A stretch of 24,920 bases of DNA from an uncultured Eubacteriales bacterium (GTDB lineage Bacteria; Bacillota; Clostridia; Oscillospirales; Oscillospiraceae): the NCBI GenBank assembly GCA_900546075.1, contig URBH01000034.1, positions 1-24,920 on the forward strand, read 5' to 3'. Both the position numbers and the translations under genes were made by a program. This document shows positions 6,967-14,838 of this stretch, piece by piece. The number at the start of each line of letters is the position of its first letter. The first letter of the stretch is position 1. Under the pieces are notes generated by a model that worked only from the letters and a program-made list of their open reading frames with translations, ran no database searches and was not told where the DNA came from.

Positions 6967-8766
6967 TTAATAACTGTACAGATCGCTCGGGTCGCTTTCC
7001 ACCGTGGGCGCGCCCTCTTTCAGGTTCTTGCCGTAGGGGAATGCAATGAGGTCGTCTGCGGTCAGGCCGCTGAGAATCTCGGTGTAGCTGCCCCACAGCG
7101 CCTTGCCCGTGGTCACAAACCGCTTCTCCAGCTTGCCGTCGGCGCCCCGGACGTAAACGAAGGACTGTCCTTTCTCACTGCGAACAAAGGGGTTCTCCAG
7201 GTAGATGCCACTTTCGCCTGTAGCCGAGGAATACTGGATATTGGCGTACATTCCCGCCTGCAAATCCGCAGTTTCGTCCACGAAGACCGTGAAGGGATAG
7301 TAGGACACGTTGGGGTTGCCCGAGCCGTAATAGCTGTCGTTGTCGCTGGGGAAATCCCCCATGGACACGATCTTGCCGGGATAGGTCATGCCGGTGTTCC
7401 AGTCGTTGACCGTGACCTCCTGCCCGATTTGCAGCTTATCCTTGTCCAGCTCGCTGACGCTGCCCTGGATGTAGAATCCGCCGCCGCCGGAGACCTTAAT
7501 GATGGGCTGGCTCTTGGTTCTGGCTTCGTCCTCCGTCAGGACGGAGACCACCTTGCCGTCAAAGTCGGCGTAGATATTGCCGTCGCTCATTTCGGCCTGC
7601 TTGATCTTGTAATCCGCTTCGGCCACCTTGATCTTGAAGCCCAGCTCCTTGATCTTCTTTTCCTGCTCGGAGCGCATCTGCGCCAGCTGCGCGGCGGTAT
7701 AGCCGCTGCCGGGGTCAGGCATATCCGGGTCGGTGGGATCGGTGCTGTCCGGGTCGTCCGTTATGATGGAATGGTCGGGAACCACCGAAGCGTCAAAGAA
7801 CTTGAACACGAAGCCGCCGCCCTGCCGGTAGATATGCAGCCCCTGCCAGGTCAGCCGGTTGCCCAGGGACATATTGCCCTCGGTGACCTTGAAGACCATG
7901 TAGTAATCGCTCACGGTAATCGTAGGCTTTTCATCGGGGTTTTCCGCCGCCGAGGCGCTGGAATTTTCGCCGTCCTCGCCCCCGGGATTCCCGCCGGAAG
8001 AACCTTCCCCGGGATTCTCCGGCGGATTCGGAGTTTCCGACGGCTTCTCTGACGGACTTTCCGTAGTTTCTGTCGTAGTCTCCGTCGTTTCTTCCGTTGT
8101 TTCCACGGTAGGTTCCTCCGTGGGGTCGGGTACGTAATTTTTATTCTGGTACTCCTCCGCCTTCTGCCGCGCCGCTTCCAGAATGCCATTGTCCACGGCG
8201 GCTGCGGTGTTGAGCCAGCAGATCAGCGCCTTTTCCGCCATGCTGCCGTCGTAGTCGGAGTTGGTGGAGAGCTGATAGCTGCCCGTCAGCTTGTCGCCGG
8301 CATTCGGATCCCCCTCGTCCCCGTAATCGCCGGAATCGTCAACATCTACGGCGGACATGGGCGTCATATTCTGGATCTCTCTCAGCCTTTTCCGGGCAGT
8401 TTCCTGATCCAGCTTCAGCTTTTCCACCTCCAGCCGCTTGCGCTCCAGCTGGAGGTCGGACAAGCTGGTGTCAAAGGTCATCAGCACGTCGCCCTTTTTC
8501 ACCATGTCTCCCTGGGCGACCTTCATTTCCGTCACCGTCTGGGTGGAGGAAAGAAACACGGTCTGGATTTTATCCGTGGAAACGGGGCCGTAGCTCTCCT
8601 GAGAATCGCCCCAATATTCCGTCATGCCGACGTAGTTGAAGGCAAACACCTTCACCGGCTCCGACCTGCCCCGGCTCACGCCGAACCACACGCCAAGGCC
8701 GATGACCACCACCAGAACCACTGCGGTCACCGTAATGATGGTTTTCTTCTTATTCTGCTTCTTCAT
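6967..8766 (-). CDS. Membrane-anchored HlyD/MacA-like adaptor with a large low-complexity insertion
   Basis: The start is the ATG at 8766 (MKKQNKKKT), with GGAGGTGCCGGAA just upstream. It overlaps the end of the ATPase gene by 17 bp. The 599 residues are longer than the usual 350-450. Residues 9-30 form one membrane helix. A lipoyl-like half-motif (VAQGDMVKKGDVLMTFDT) lies at 83-100, and the two helices of the hairpin lie at about 104-132 and 355-393. Between them sits an insertion of about 220 residues. It includes a Thr/Glu/Pro-rich stretch (about 214-280), a small folded-looking part (about 282-330) and an Asp/Pro-rich end. The barrel and membrane-proximal parts follow (about 394-580). The protein would link the MacB-type permease to the cell surface or substrate. 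This is the second adaptor in the same operon. Confidence 0.9.
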   Translation of the reverse strand: MKKQNKKKTIITVTAVVLVVVIGLGVWFGVSRGRSEPVKVFAFNYVGMTEYWGDSQESYGPVSTDKIQTVFLSSTQTVTEMKVAQGDMVKKGDVLMTFDTSLSDLQLERKRLEVEKLKLDQETARKRLREIQNMTPMSAVDVDDSGDYGDEGDPNAGDKLTGSYQLSTNSDYDGSMAEKALICWLNTAAAVDNGILEAARQKAEEYQNKNYVPDPTEEPTVETTEETTETTTETTESPSEKPSETPNPPENPGEGSSGGNPGGEDGENSSASAAENPDEKPTITVSDYYMVFKVTEGNMSLGNRLTWQGLHIYRQGGGFVFKFFDASVVPDHSIITDDPDSTDPTDPDMPDPGSGYTAAQLAQMRSEQEKKIKELGFKIKVAEADYKIKQAEMSDGNIYADFDGKVVSVLTEDEARTKSQPIIKVSGGGGFYIQGSVSELDKDKLQIGQEVTVNDWNTGMTYPGKIVSMGDFPSDNDSYYGSGNPNVSYYPFTVFVDETADLQAGMYANIQYSSATGESGIYLENPFVRSEKGQSFVYVRGADGKLEKRFVTTGKALWGSYTEILSGLTADDLIAFPYGKNLKEGAPTVESDPSDLYSY

Positions 8767-9463
8767 TTCCGGCACCTCCCTCCTGCTGCTCGTCGTAAGT
8801 ACGGAGCTGCCCGTCCAGAATGTGGTAAATCTTGTCTGCGCACTGGGCAATGGCAAGCTCGTGGGTGATCATGAGGATGGTCATTCCCTCGTCACTGAGC
8901 CGCCGGAAAATATCCATGATCTGGTTGCCTGCCTTGGTGTCCAACGCGCCGGTCGGCTCGTCCGCCAGCAGCAGATCCGGCTTTCCCACCATCGCCCGGG
9001 CAATGGCGACACGCTGGCACTGGCCGCCGGACAGCTGGTTGGGGAAAAAGTCCATCCGCTCTTCCAGTCCCACGGCCTTCAGCGCCTCCGCCGCCCGTTC
9101 CCGCCGCTCCTTCAGGCTCACCCCGGCGTACAGCAGGGGCAGCGCCACATTGTCCAGCGCGGTGAGCTTGGGCATCAGGTAAAAGCTCTGGAACACGAAG
9201 CCCAGGTGCTTGTTCCGGATATCCGCCAGTTCATCGTCGTCCATGTCCTTCAGGTTCTGCCCGTCCAGCTCATAGGTACCGGAGGTGGGAACGTCCAGAC
9301 AGCCGATGATGTTCATCAGGGTGGTCTTGCCGGAGCCGGAAGGCCCCATGATGGCAAGGTAATCGCCCCGCTCCATGGTCAGGTTGACATTTTTCAGCAC
9401 CCGGACAGGCTCCTTGCCCTGCACATAATCCTTGCAGATGTCCGTCAGTTTCAGGATGGCCAC
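8750..9463 (-). CDS. MacB/LolD-type ABC transporter ATP-binding protein
   Basis: This 237-residue ATPase starts with GTG at 9463, directly abutting the TAA stop of the upstream lipoprotein gene, so translation is probably coupled. All motifs are intact: Walker A GPSGSGKTT (40-48), Q-loop Gln92, signature LSGGQ (144-148), Walker B LLLADEP (164-170) followed by TGALD, and the H-loop His201. The sequence MGPSGSGKTTLMNIIGCLD and LADEPTGALD place it in the MacB/LolD/SalX group, which energises FtsX-type permeases. It must work with the permease at 5696-6952. The C-terminal tail (YDEQQEGGAGNEEAE) is acidic. Confidence 0.95.
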   Translation of the reverse strand: MAILKLTDICKDYVQGKEPVRVLKNVNLTMERGDYLAIMGPSGSGKTTLMNIIGCLDVPTSGTYELDGQNLKDMDDDELADIRNKHLGFVFQSFYLMPKLTALDNVALPLLYAGVSLKERRERAAEALKAVGLEERMDFFPNQLSGGQCQRVAIARAMVGKPDLLLADEPTGALDTKAGNQIMDIFRRLSDEGMTILMITHELAIAQCADKIYHILDGQLRTYDEQQEGGAGNEEAE

Positions 9464-10810
9464 TTAGCCCACCCCGCCTTCTGTGGACGCGGTCTCGGTC
9501 GCCGCCGCATCCTCACCGGGCATCTCCCCGGTTTCCCCGGAGATGCTTTCCTCAGGCATCATATCCATGCCCTCAGCAGGCATGTCCTCCATGGGCATGT
9601 CTTCCATGGGCATATCCATGCCGCCCTCGCCCGTGTTGTCCATGGGCATGTCCACATTCTCCGATGCCGTCATTTCATGGGTGGTCGGCGCGCCGTTGTG
9701 GCACAGCTGCTCGTCGGGGAAGGCAATGTAATCCTCCAGCGTCAGGCCGTCCAGCACGTCGTAGGTGTCCGTCGCCTCATCGTGCTCGCCCAGCGTGATG
9801 CTGCGTTTTTCCAGCTTGCCCTTCTTCTCCGCCCACACGTAGGCAGAGCCGTCGTCTTCAAAGCAGATGAAGGCGCTGCTGAGGGGCAGACCGGAGGACG
9901 TGCCGTCCCCTTCCGTCAGCATTTCCAGGTAAACATGCTGCCCCAGAATCAGGCCGTCGGTGCTGTCCAGCTCCACGTAGAACGGGTACTTGCTGGACGC
10001 GGACATGGAATCGGTCGACGTACCGTAATACCGGTCGGTGTTGCTCCCCTGAGAGGGGTTTTCGTAATCCACCAGCTTGACCGTGCCCGTCCAGGCAGCG
10101 GAGGGATCCGTCCGGGAGGTGATTTTGATGCGGGTGCCTTCAATAATGCTGCCCCGCTGCAGCTCCCCAATGGTACCCTTGACGCGGTAGGAGCCGACCT
10201 CCTGAATGGTGATGTACGGTGCGGGGTTGCCGTTTCTGTCGGTGCCGCTTTCGTTGATGGACTGAATGCGGCCCTTGATGGGCGACACCACGGTGGCGTT
10301 TTTCAGCAGATTCTCCGCCTGGGTGACCTCGGTCTGCTTCGCCTTGGCATTCAGCTCCGCTTCCTTCATGTCCACCTGGGTGGTCTGGATCTGGATGGTG
10401 TACTGGAGCTTATCCGAGCCGGACGCCCAGCCCCGCTCCTTTTCCAGTTCCTTGATCTGCTGCTGGTAGCTTTCGATGGATGCGTTCAGCTGCTCCAGCT
10501 CCAGCTGTTTCTTTTCCAGACTCAGCTGTAACTCCTCGGTGTCGTACTCAAACAGTTTGTCGCCCTTGTTGACGTCGTCGCCCTCCTTGACCAGCACTTC
10601 CTTGACGGTCTTTTCCGAATCCTTCTTAATCTCCGTCACGTTTTCGGAAACGACCATGCCGGGGAACCGGTCGCCGGCCGCGATGCCGCCCATTCCCGTC
10701 AAATCGGAAACCGACTGCACATACACTGCCGTATCGTTGCTTCCGCAGCCCGCCAGAGAAACGGTCAGGCACAGGCTCAGCGCCAAAGCCAGCCATGCTC
10801 GAACTTTCAT
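9464..10810 (-). CDS. HlyD/RND-type adaptor lipoprotein with a Met-rich C-terminal tail
   Basis: The start is the ATG at 10810 (MKVRAWLALAL), with GGAGGACAG upstream. The protein has 448 residues. A lipoprotein signal peptide ends in LAGC with Cys22, so the mature protein is lipid-anchored on the outer face of the membrane. Then come a biotinyl/lipoyl-like half (VLVKEGDDVNKGDKLFEYDT), an alpha-hairpin (about 90-170), a second lipoyl half (NATVVSPIKGRIQSI) and a barrel domain. The last 69 residues (380-448) contain 13 methionines in a run of MDMPMEDMP-like units, followed by an acidic/Thr-rich end. Met-rich segments of this kind in exported proteins can bind Cu(I)/Ag(I). That reading is inference only. 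It is the first gene of the four-gene export operon. Confidence 0.9.
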   Translation of the reverse strand: MKVRAWLALALSLCLTVSLAGCGSNDTAVYVQSVSDLTGMGGIAAGDRFPGMVVSENVTEIKKDSEKTVKEVLVKEGDDVNKGDKLFEYDTEELQLSLEKKQLELEQLNASIESYQQQIKELEKERGWASGSDKLQYTIQIQTTQVDMKEAELNAKAKQTEVTQAENLLKNATVVSPIKGRIQSINESGTDRNGNPAPYITIQEVGSYRVKGTIGELQRGSIIEGTRIKITSRTDPSAAWTGTVKLVDYENPSQGSNTDRYYGTSTDSMSASSKYPFYVELDSTDGLILGQHVYLEMLTEGDGTSSGLPLSSAFICFEDDGSAYVWAEKKGKLEKRSITLGEHDEATDTYDVLDGLTLEDYIAFPDEQLCHNGAPTTHEMTASENVDMPMDNTGEGGMDMPMEDMPMEDMPAEGMDMMPEESISGETGEMPGEDAAATETASTEGGVG

Positions 10811-10852
10811 AATTCTGTCCTCCACACGTAAATGTTTCATTTTGTAATCCAT

Positions 10853-10881
10853 ATTATAGCGAAATTACCTGCGGAAATCAA
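10853..10881 (-). promoter_or_regulatory. Promoter of the MacB-like export operon
   Basis: On the minus strand the -35 is TTGATT (10876-10881) and the -10 is TATAAT (10853-10858), with a 17-bp spacer. It lies 43-71 bp upstream of the lipoprotein start. No obvious operator repeat is seen around it. Confidence 0.75.
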
Positions 10882-10942
10882 CTATGTTGCCATTAAAGAT
10901 TCATTAAGGTAGGATGGGAAATTTTGCCGCAAAGAGGAAAAG

Positions 10943-10966
10943 CCCCGCGCCTAAAAAGGCGCGGGG
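10943..10966 (-). terminator. Terminator of the sugar-type ABC importer operon
   Basis: A 9-bp GC-only stem (CCCCGCGCC with GGCGCGGGG) closes a 6-base loop and is followed on the minus strand by CTTTTCC. It lies 36 bp past the stop of the solute-binding protein gene. Confidence 0.8.
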
Positions 10967-11002
10967 TAAGGGGGGTGTGGTTTTGTCAGCCTATATAGGG
11001 GA

Positions 11003-12592
11003 TTAGCCCATGTAAGCCGCCAGCTGCTCCTGAGCAGCGCCGACAAAGTCGTTGATGCCGGCGTCTTCCAGCTTGGACAGGAAAGTGGGCAGGACATTAT
11101 CGGGGCTCACGGCACCGGACATCAGGTTGAAGGCGTACTCGGCGTAGACGTTGGACAGGGCAGCAGCTTCGGTGCTCAGCTCGGAGGAATCGAAGATGAA
11201 GCCGCCCATGGGCAGAGCCTCGGCCGCGTCGTAGTAAGCGGAGAAGCGATTCCAGAAGTCAGCACCCTGCGCGTCGGTGGGGGGCAGGATACGGACGTTG
11301 CCCATACCGTTGGTCCAGGGGGAGTAGTTGGCACGGTTCTCAGGGATAAAGGTGATGGTGCCGTCGCTGTTCTTGTTGTAGGTGAAGCCCTCGGTACCGT
11401 AGTTCATCATGGTCATCAGCTCGGAGTCGGTGTTCAGCAGGTTCAGGAACATTAGAGCGCGCTCGGGGTTCGCGGAGGTAGCGGAGATTGCGATCATAGC
11501 GCCCTGGCCGGAGGTGCAGTCCATGTAGGCAGCAGTCTCGGGAACCATGCGGACATCGATGTTACGGGCGGTGGAGAAGTCCAGTTCGCAGCCGAAGGCA
11601 TAGGACTGGGTGCCGAACAGGTACTCGCCGGTGGACTGGGTAGCGGTACGGTAGTCGTTGGCGGTAGCGGTGGACTGGCAGCTGGGGGAGATGTAGCCCT
11701 TCTGGGCATACTCGTAGGTCTTCGCGGCGAACTTGGCAAACGCATCGGTGGAGAACTTGTTCACGATGGTGCTGCCGATGTCCTTGGAGGGATGCTCGGC
11801 GTCGTAGTAGTAGGACAGAACAGCGCCGGTGGGCAGGTCGCCGGTGATGATGGAGGAATGAGTGACCATTCTCTCAAGAACGACAGGCTCGATCAGCAGG
11901 GGGTAAAAATCCTTACCCTTCAGATCCTTAGCCTTCTGCAGCATTTCGGCGAACTCGTCGGAGTAGTAGTCCAGACCGGCGTTGCAGACGTCGTCAACAT
12001 TGTAGCCCAGTTCCGCCAACAGGGTGCCGTTGACATCCCAGCAGTTCTGAGTAGCGGTGTCCTTCAGGCCGGGAACGGCATAGATGCCCAGGCCGTCGTA
12101 GCCGTTGGTCTTGGCGCAGTCCCAGATGTCCTGGGGAATGGTGGCCTTCAGCTCGGGCGCGTAGGTGTCCAGCATGTCGTCCAGCTTGACCCAGTAGCCG
12201 TCCTTGGCGTACTTGTTGTACTCGTCGGCAGACCAGTTGCAGGTGAAGTACATGTCGACCTTGTCGCCGCCGGCCAGGGCGGTAACGGTGGCCTGATCGA
12301 AGTCGCCCCAGGTGCCCCAGATGGGTTCGATGGTAGCGTTGATCTTATCCTTCAGATAAGCGTTGACGGACTCCATGACCTTCGCGGAAGCGTCGGGAGT
12401 GACGGTGCTGCCATGGAACCAGATCTTCAGCGTGACAGGCTCCAGCTCAGCCGCGGTAGGAGCAGCGGTCTCAGCATTGTCAGCAGCGGGAGCATTGTCG
12501 GGGGCGGCGGTGGGCGTGGTATTGCCGGAGCCGCAAGCGGCCAGACCGAGCACCATTACCAGAGCCAGCAACAGGGCCAGTAACTTTTTCAT
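11003..12592 (-). CDS. Extracellular solute-binding lipoprotein, LipO/DUF3502-type carbohydrate ABC transporter
   Basis: The start chosen is the ATG at 12592 (MKKLLALLLALVMVLG), 8 bases after GGAGGAAG, giving 529 residues. The signal peptide ends in LAAC with Cys20, followed by a Gly/Ala/Pro-rich linker (about 21-48). The folded part begins PVTLKIWFHGSTVTPDA and ends with a DUF3502-like tail (LPTFLSKLEDAGINDFVGAAQEQLAAY). That architecture belongs to family-1 solute-binding proteins that pair with LplB/LplC permeases and usually capture oligosaccharides. The exact sugar cannot be read from the sequence. No ATPase gene is present here, so a shared MsmK-type ATPase elsewhere is likely. It is the last gene of the importer operon. 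Confidence 0.92.
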   Translation of the reverse strand: MKKLLALLLALVMVLGLAACGSGNTTPTAAPDNAPAADNAETAAPTAAELEPVTLKIWFHGSTVTPDASAKVMESVNAYLKDKINATIEPIWGTWGDFDQATVTALAGGDKVDMYFTCNWSADEYNKYAKDGYWVKLDDMLDTYAPELKATIPQDIWDCAKTNGYDGLGIYAVPGLKDTATQNCWDVNGTLLAELGYNVDDVCNAGLDYYSDEFAEMLQKAKDLKGKDFYPLLIEPVVLERMVTHSSIITGDLPTGAVLSYYYDAEHPSKDIGSTIVNKFSTDAFAKFAAKTYEYAQKGYISPSCQSTATANDYRTATQSTGEYLFGTQSYAFGCELDFSTARNIDVRMVPETAAYMDCTSGQGAMIAISATSANPERALMFLNLLNTDSELMTMMNYGTEGFTYNKNSDGTITFIPENRANYSPWTNGMGNVRILPPTDAQGADFWNRFSAYYDAAEALPMGGFIFDSSELSTEAAALSNVYAEYAFNLMSGAVSPDNVLPTFLSKLEDAGINDFVGAAQEQLAAYMG

Positions 12593-12633
12593 GTGTCTTC
12601 CTCCAAATAGTTTGTTATTTACTAAACAGCCAA

Positions 12634-12654
12634 ACGTGGCTGCGTTAGCCATGT
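12634..12654 (-). other. Intercistronic hairpin between the lplC-type permease and solute-binding protein genes
   Basis: An 8-bp stem with one G-T pair (12634-12641 with 12647-12654) encloses a 5-base loop in the 72-bp gap. The T run (TTTTT) lies on the plus-strand side, so on the transcribed strand this is not a classical terminator. It may protect or delimit the permease or binding-protein mRNA segments. Confidence 0.45.
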
Positions 12655-12664
12655 TTTTGCACCG

Positions 12665-13582
12665 TCAGCCCTTCACGGAGCCGACCGTCAGGCCGGAAAC
12701 GATGTAGCGCTGGAAGAAGGGGTAGGCGCAGGCGATGGGAACGACGATGAACACCACCAGAACCATTCGCAGAGCCTGGGACGGCATTTTCGCCGCTTCG
12801 GCGATGGCGTCCGGGCCAAGCATACCTGCCATACGGTTTAAGTATTCCGTGTTGTTTTGCAGCTCCATCAGCAGCGCCTGCAAGGGCTGCAACACCTTCT
12901 TCTGCTGGATGTACAGCAGGGAGTTGAACCAGTCGTTCCAGTAGGCCAGAGCGTTCAGCAGCGCGATGGTGGCGATGCCGGGCTTGGCGATGGGGACGAC
13001 CACCCGGAACAATGTGGAATATTCGCCGCTTCCGTCAATGGTGGCCGCTTCGATCAGCTCCAGGGGGACGCTGCTCTTAAAGAAGGAGCGCATCACGATG
13101 ATGTTGAAGGGGCTGACCAGCAGAGGCACGATCAGCGCCGCATAGTTCTCGCTCAGACCCAGCAGCTGCTTGCTGACGATGTAGGTCGGCACCAGACCGC
13201 CGCCAAAGATCATGGTGAAGAAGCTGAGGAAATTGAAGAAGCCGCGGAATTTGAAGTCAGGACGGTACAGAACGTAGGCGTACATGGCGCACATGGTGGT
13301 GCTCAGCACCGTGCCGATGCCCGTGATGTAGATGGAGTTAAAGTAGGAGCGCCAGATCTGGGGCAGCTTATTGAATGCGTACCGGTAGGCGTCCACGCTC
13401 CAGCCGATGGGCATGAAGGAGTAGCCGATGGTGGTGATGGATTCCTTGGACGAGAAGGAAATGATGATAACGAAGGCGAAGGGAATGATGCAGCAGACGG
13501 AGAACAGACCGATGATCCCATGAAAGACCGCTTCGGTTCCCACGCTGACGCAATTCAGGCGGAGGTTCTTCTTTTCAGCCAT
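12665..13582 (-). CDS. Carbohydrate ABC transporter permease, LplC/YtcP type
   Basis: The protein has 305 residues and six expected membrane helices (for example 18-40, IIGLFSVCCIIPFAFVIIISF). The EAA loop that contacts the ATPase is IEAATIDGSGEYSTLFRVVVPIAKPGIATI. The C-terminus (YPFFQRYIVSGLTVGSVKG) is characteristic of MalG-like subunits of this subfamily. The ATG at 13582 follows a GGGGGGATTCC ribosome binding site. The gene begins 13 bp after the LplB-type gene, so the two form a heterodimeric channel and are co-transcribed. Confidence 0.93.
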   Translation of the reverse strand: MAEKKNLRLNCVSVGTEAVFHGIIGLFSVCCIIPFAFVIIISFSSKESITTIGYSFMPIGWSVDAYRYAFNKLPQIWRSYFNSIYITGIGTVLSTTMCAMYAYVLYRPDFKFRGFFNFLSFFTMIFGGGLVPTYIVSKQLLGLSENYAALIVPLLVSPFNIIVMRSFFKSSVPLELIEAATIDGSGEYSTLFRVVVPIAKPGIATIALLNALAYWNDWFNSLLYIQQKKVLQPLQALLMELQNNTEYLNRMAGMLGPDAIAEAAKMPSQALRMVLVVFIVVPIACAYPFFQRYIVSGLTVGSVKG

Positions 13583-13595
13583 TTGGAATCCCCCC

Positions 13596-14573
13596 TTAGA
13601 ACAGACTGCTTTCGGAATCGATTTTCTTGACGATTCCGTTGGCCGTCAGGATGCAGACGAAGCCAAGGACATTTTGCAGCAATCCGGCCGCGGAAGACTG
13701 CCCCGGGTCACCGGTGGCCATGTAGGCACGGTAGACGTAGGTATCAATGGTCTGGGTCACGGAGAACAGCGCGCCGTTCTGCATGGGAACATTGTAAAAG
13801 AGGCCAAAGTCAGAAGCGAAGATCTTACCGACGTTCATGATAAACAGAATGGCGATCATGGTGCGCAGGTGGGGAATGGTCACGTGGAGCACCTGCTGCC
13901 ATTTGGTCGCGCCGTCCATGGCGGCGGCTTCATACTGGTTGGTGTCGATGCCGGTGATGGCCGCAAGGTACAGAACCGTGGAGTAGCCCACATTCTTCCA
14001 GAGGTTTGCAAACGTCAGGATGAACGGCCATGGGCCGGGGGTCGTATACCAGGAGGTGCGGGCGTGTCCCGCGGCTTCCTGCATGGCAGGGATCATGCCG
14101 TACTGGGCATCCAGGAAGGCATTGAGGAAGTAGCTGACCACGACCCAGCTCAGGAAGTAAGGGAAGAACATCATGGTCTGGTAAGCTTTCTTGAAGAACT
14201 TTCTGGTGATCTCGTTCATCATGATGGCGAAGGCCACCGGGATGATGACGCCCAGAACGATGAACACGATGTTGTAGGCCAGCGTGTTGCGGATCATGAC
14301 CCAGGCGGAGTCGGTCTTGAACAGGAACTCGAAGTTCTTGAATCCCACCCACTTACTGCTCAGCAGGTTGCTGATAAAGGAGGGATTGCGGGGATTGACC
14401 TTGTAATTTTTGAACGCCAGCACGATACCGCCCATAGGCAGGTAGCGCAGCAGCAGCAGCCAGATCGCCACGGGAGCAACCATGGTCAGAAGCACCAGGG
14501 TTTTCTTGTTCTTCTCAAACCAGCTCGGGGACTTGACTCTTGGCTCCAGACGTTCGGAGGTTTTTGCAGCCAT
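13596..14573 (-). CDS. Carbohydrate ABC transporter permease, LplB type
   Basis: The protein has 325 residues. A cytoplasmic, basic N-terminus of about 25 residues precedes the first helix (VLLTMVAPVAIWLLLLRYLP), which is typical of LplB. RYLPMGGIVLAFKNYKV and the EAA loop YEAAAMDGATKWQQVLHVTIPHLRTMI identify the subfamily. The end (VNGIVKKIDSESSLF-like) matches the LplB C-terminus. It is the first gene of the importer operon, reading into the LplC-type permease and then the solute-binding protein. It lies downstream of the response-regulator gene and has its own promoter, a usual arrangement for a YesN-regulated importer. Confidence 0.93.
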   Translation of the reverse strand: MAAKTSERLEPRVKSPSWFEKNKKTLVLLTMVAPVAIWLLLLRYLPMGGIVLAFKNYKVNPRNPSFISNLLSSKWVGFKNFEFLFKTDSAWVMIRNTLAYNIVFIVLGVIIPVAFAIMMNEITRKFFKKAYQTMMFFPYFLSWVVVSYFLNAFLDAQYGMIPAMQEAAGHARTSWYTTPGPWPFILTFANLWKNVGYSTVLYLAAITGIDTNQYEAAAMDGATKWQQVLHVTIPHLRTMIAILFIMNVGKIFASDFGLFYNVPMQNGALFSVTQTIDTYVYRAYMATGDPGQSSAAGLLQNVLGFVCILTANGIVKKIDSESSLF

Positions 14574-14642
14574 TCACTCTTCACCCGTCCTTCCTATTCT
14601 TGCCGTTCCGACAGTCGTTTTATTTACGTTTCATTTATCTAT

Positions 14643-14671
14643 ATTTTACAGGCATAGCCCGGAATTGTCAT
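14643..14671 (-). promoter_or_regulatory. Promoter of the importer operon
   Basis: On the minus strand the -35 is ATGACA (14666-14671) and the -10 is TAAAAT (14643-14648), with a 17-bp spacer. This gives a leader of about 65 bases before the LplB-type start. The non-consensus first base of the -35 fits an activated promoter. The likely activator is the adjacent AraC-type response regulator. Confidence 0.65.
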
Positions 14672-14732
14672 GAGACGGCCTTGTTGTTTTTTGTTTTTGC
14701 TTGTGGGTTTCCACAATTCGGTGCAAACAGAG

Positions 14733-14752
14733 AAAACGGCGTTCGCCATTTT
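14733..14752 (-). terminator. Candidate terminator after the response-regulator gene
   Basis: A 9-bp stem with a central TT (14733-14741 with 14744-14752) lies 86 bp past the regulator stop. On the minus strand the right arm ends in GTTTTCTCTGTTT, a loose U-rich tail. The loop is tight, so the call is tentative. The gap 14574-14838 also holds TTGTGG/CCACAA (14700-14715) and GGTCACAATGACC-type dyads (around 14778-14792) and no gene. Confidence 0.45.
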
Positions 14753-14838
14753 GCACAAATGTGATCGCCGTCTATTGGTCACAATGACCCATTTCTATTT
14801 TATTAAGCCCGGTAACGCACAATTGCACGGAGTTCCCC

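Noticed and set aside
9560..9660. Tandem ATGGGCATG-like DNA repeats as a CRISPR or regulatory array
   Set aside because: They are in frame in the adaptor gene and explained by the MDMPMEDMP protein units.
8636..10531. Plus-strand open frame of about 631 codons across the export operon
   Set aside because: It overlaps three recognisable genes in antisense. Its translation is rich in His/Gln/Val/Gly without domain signals.
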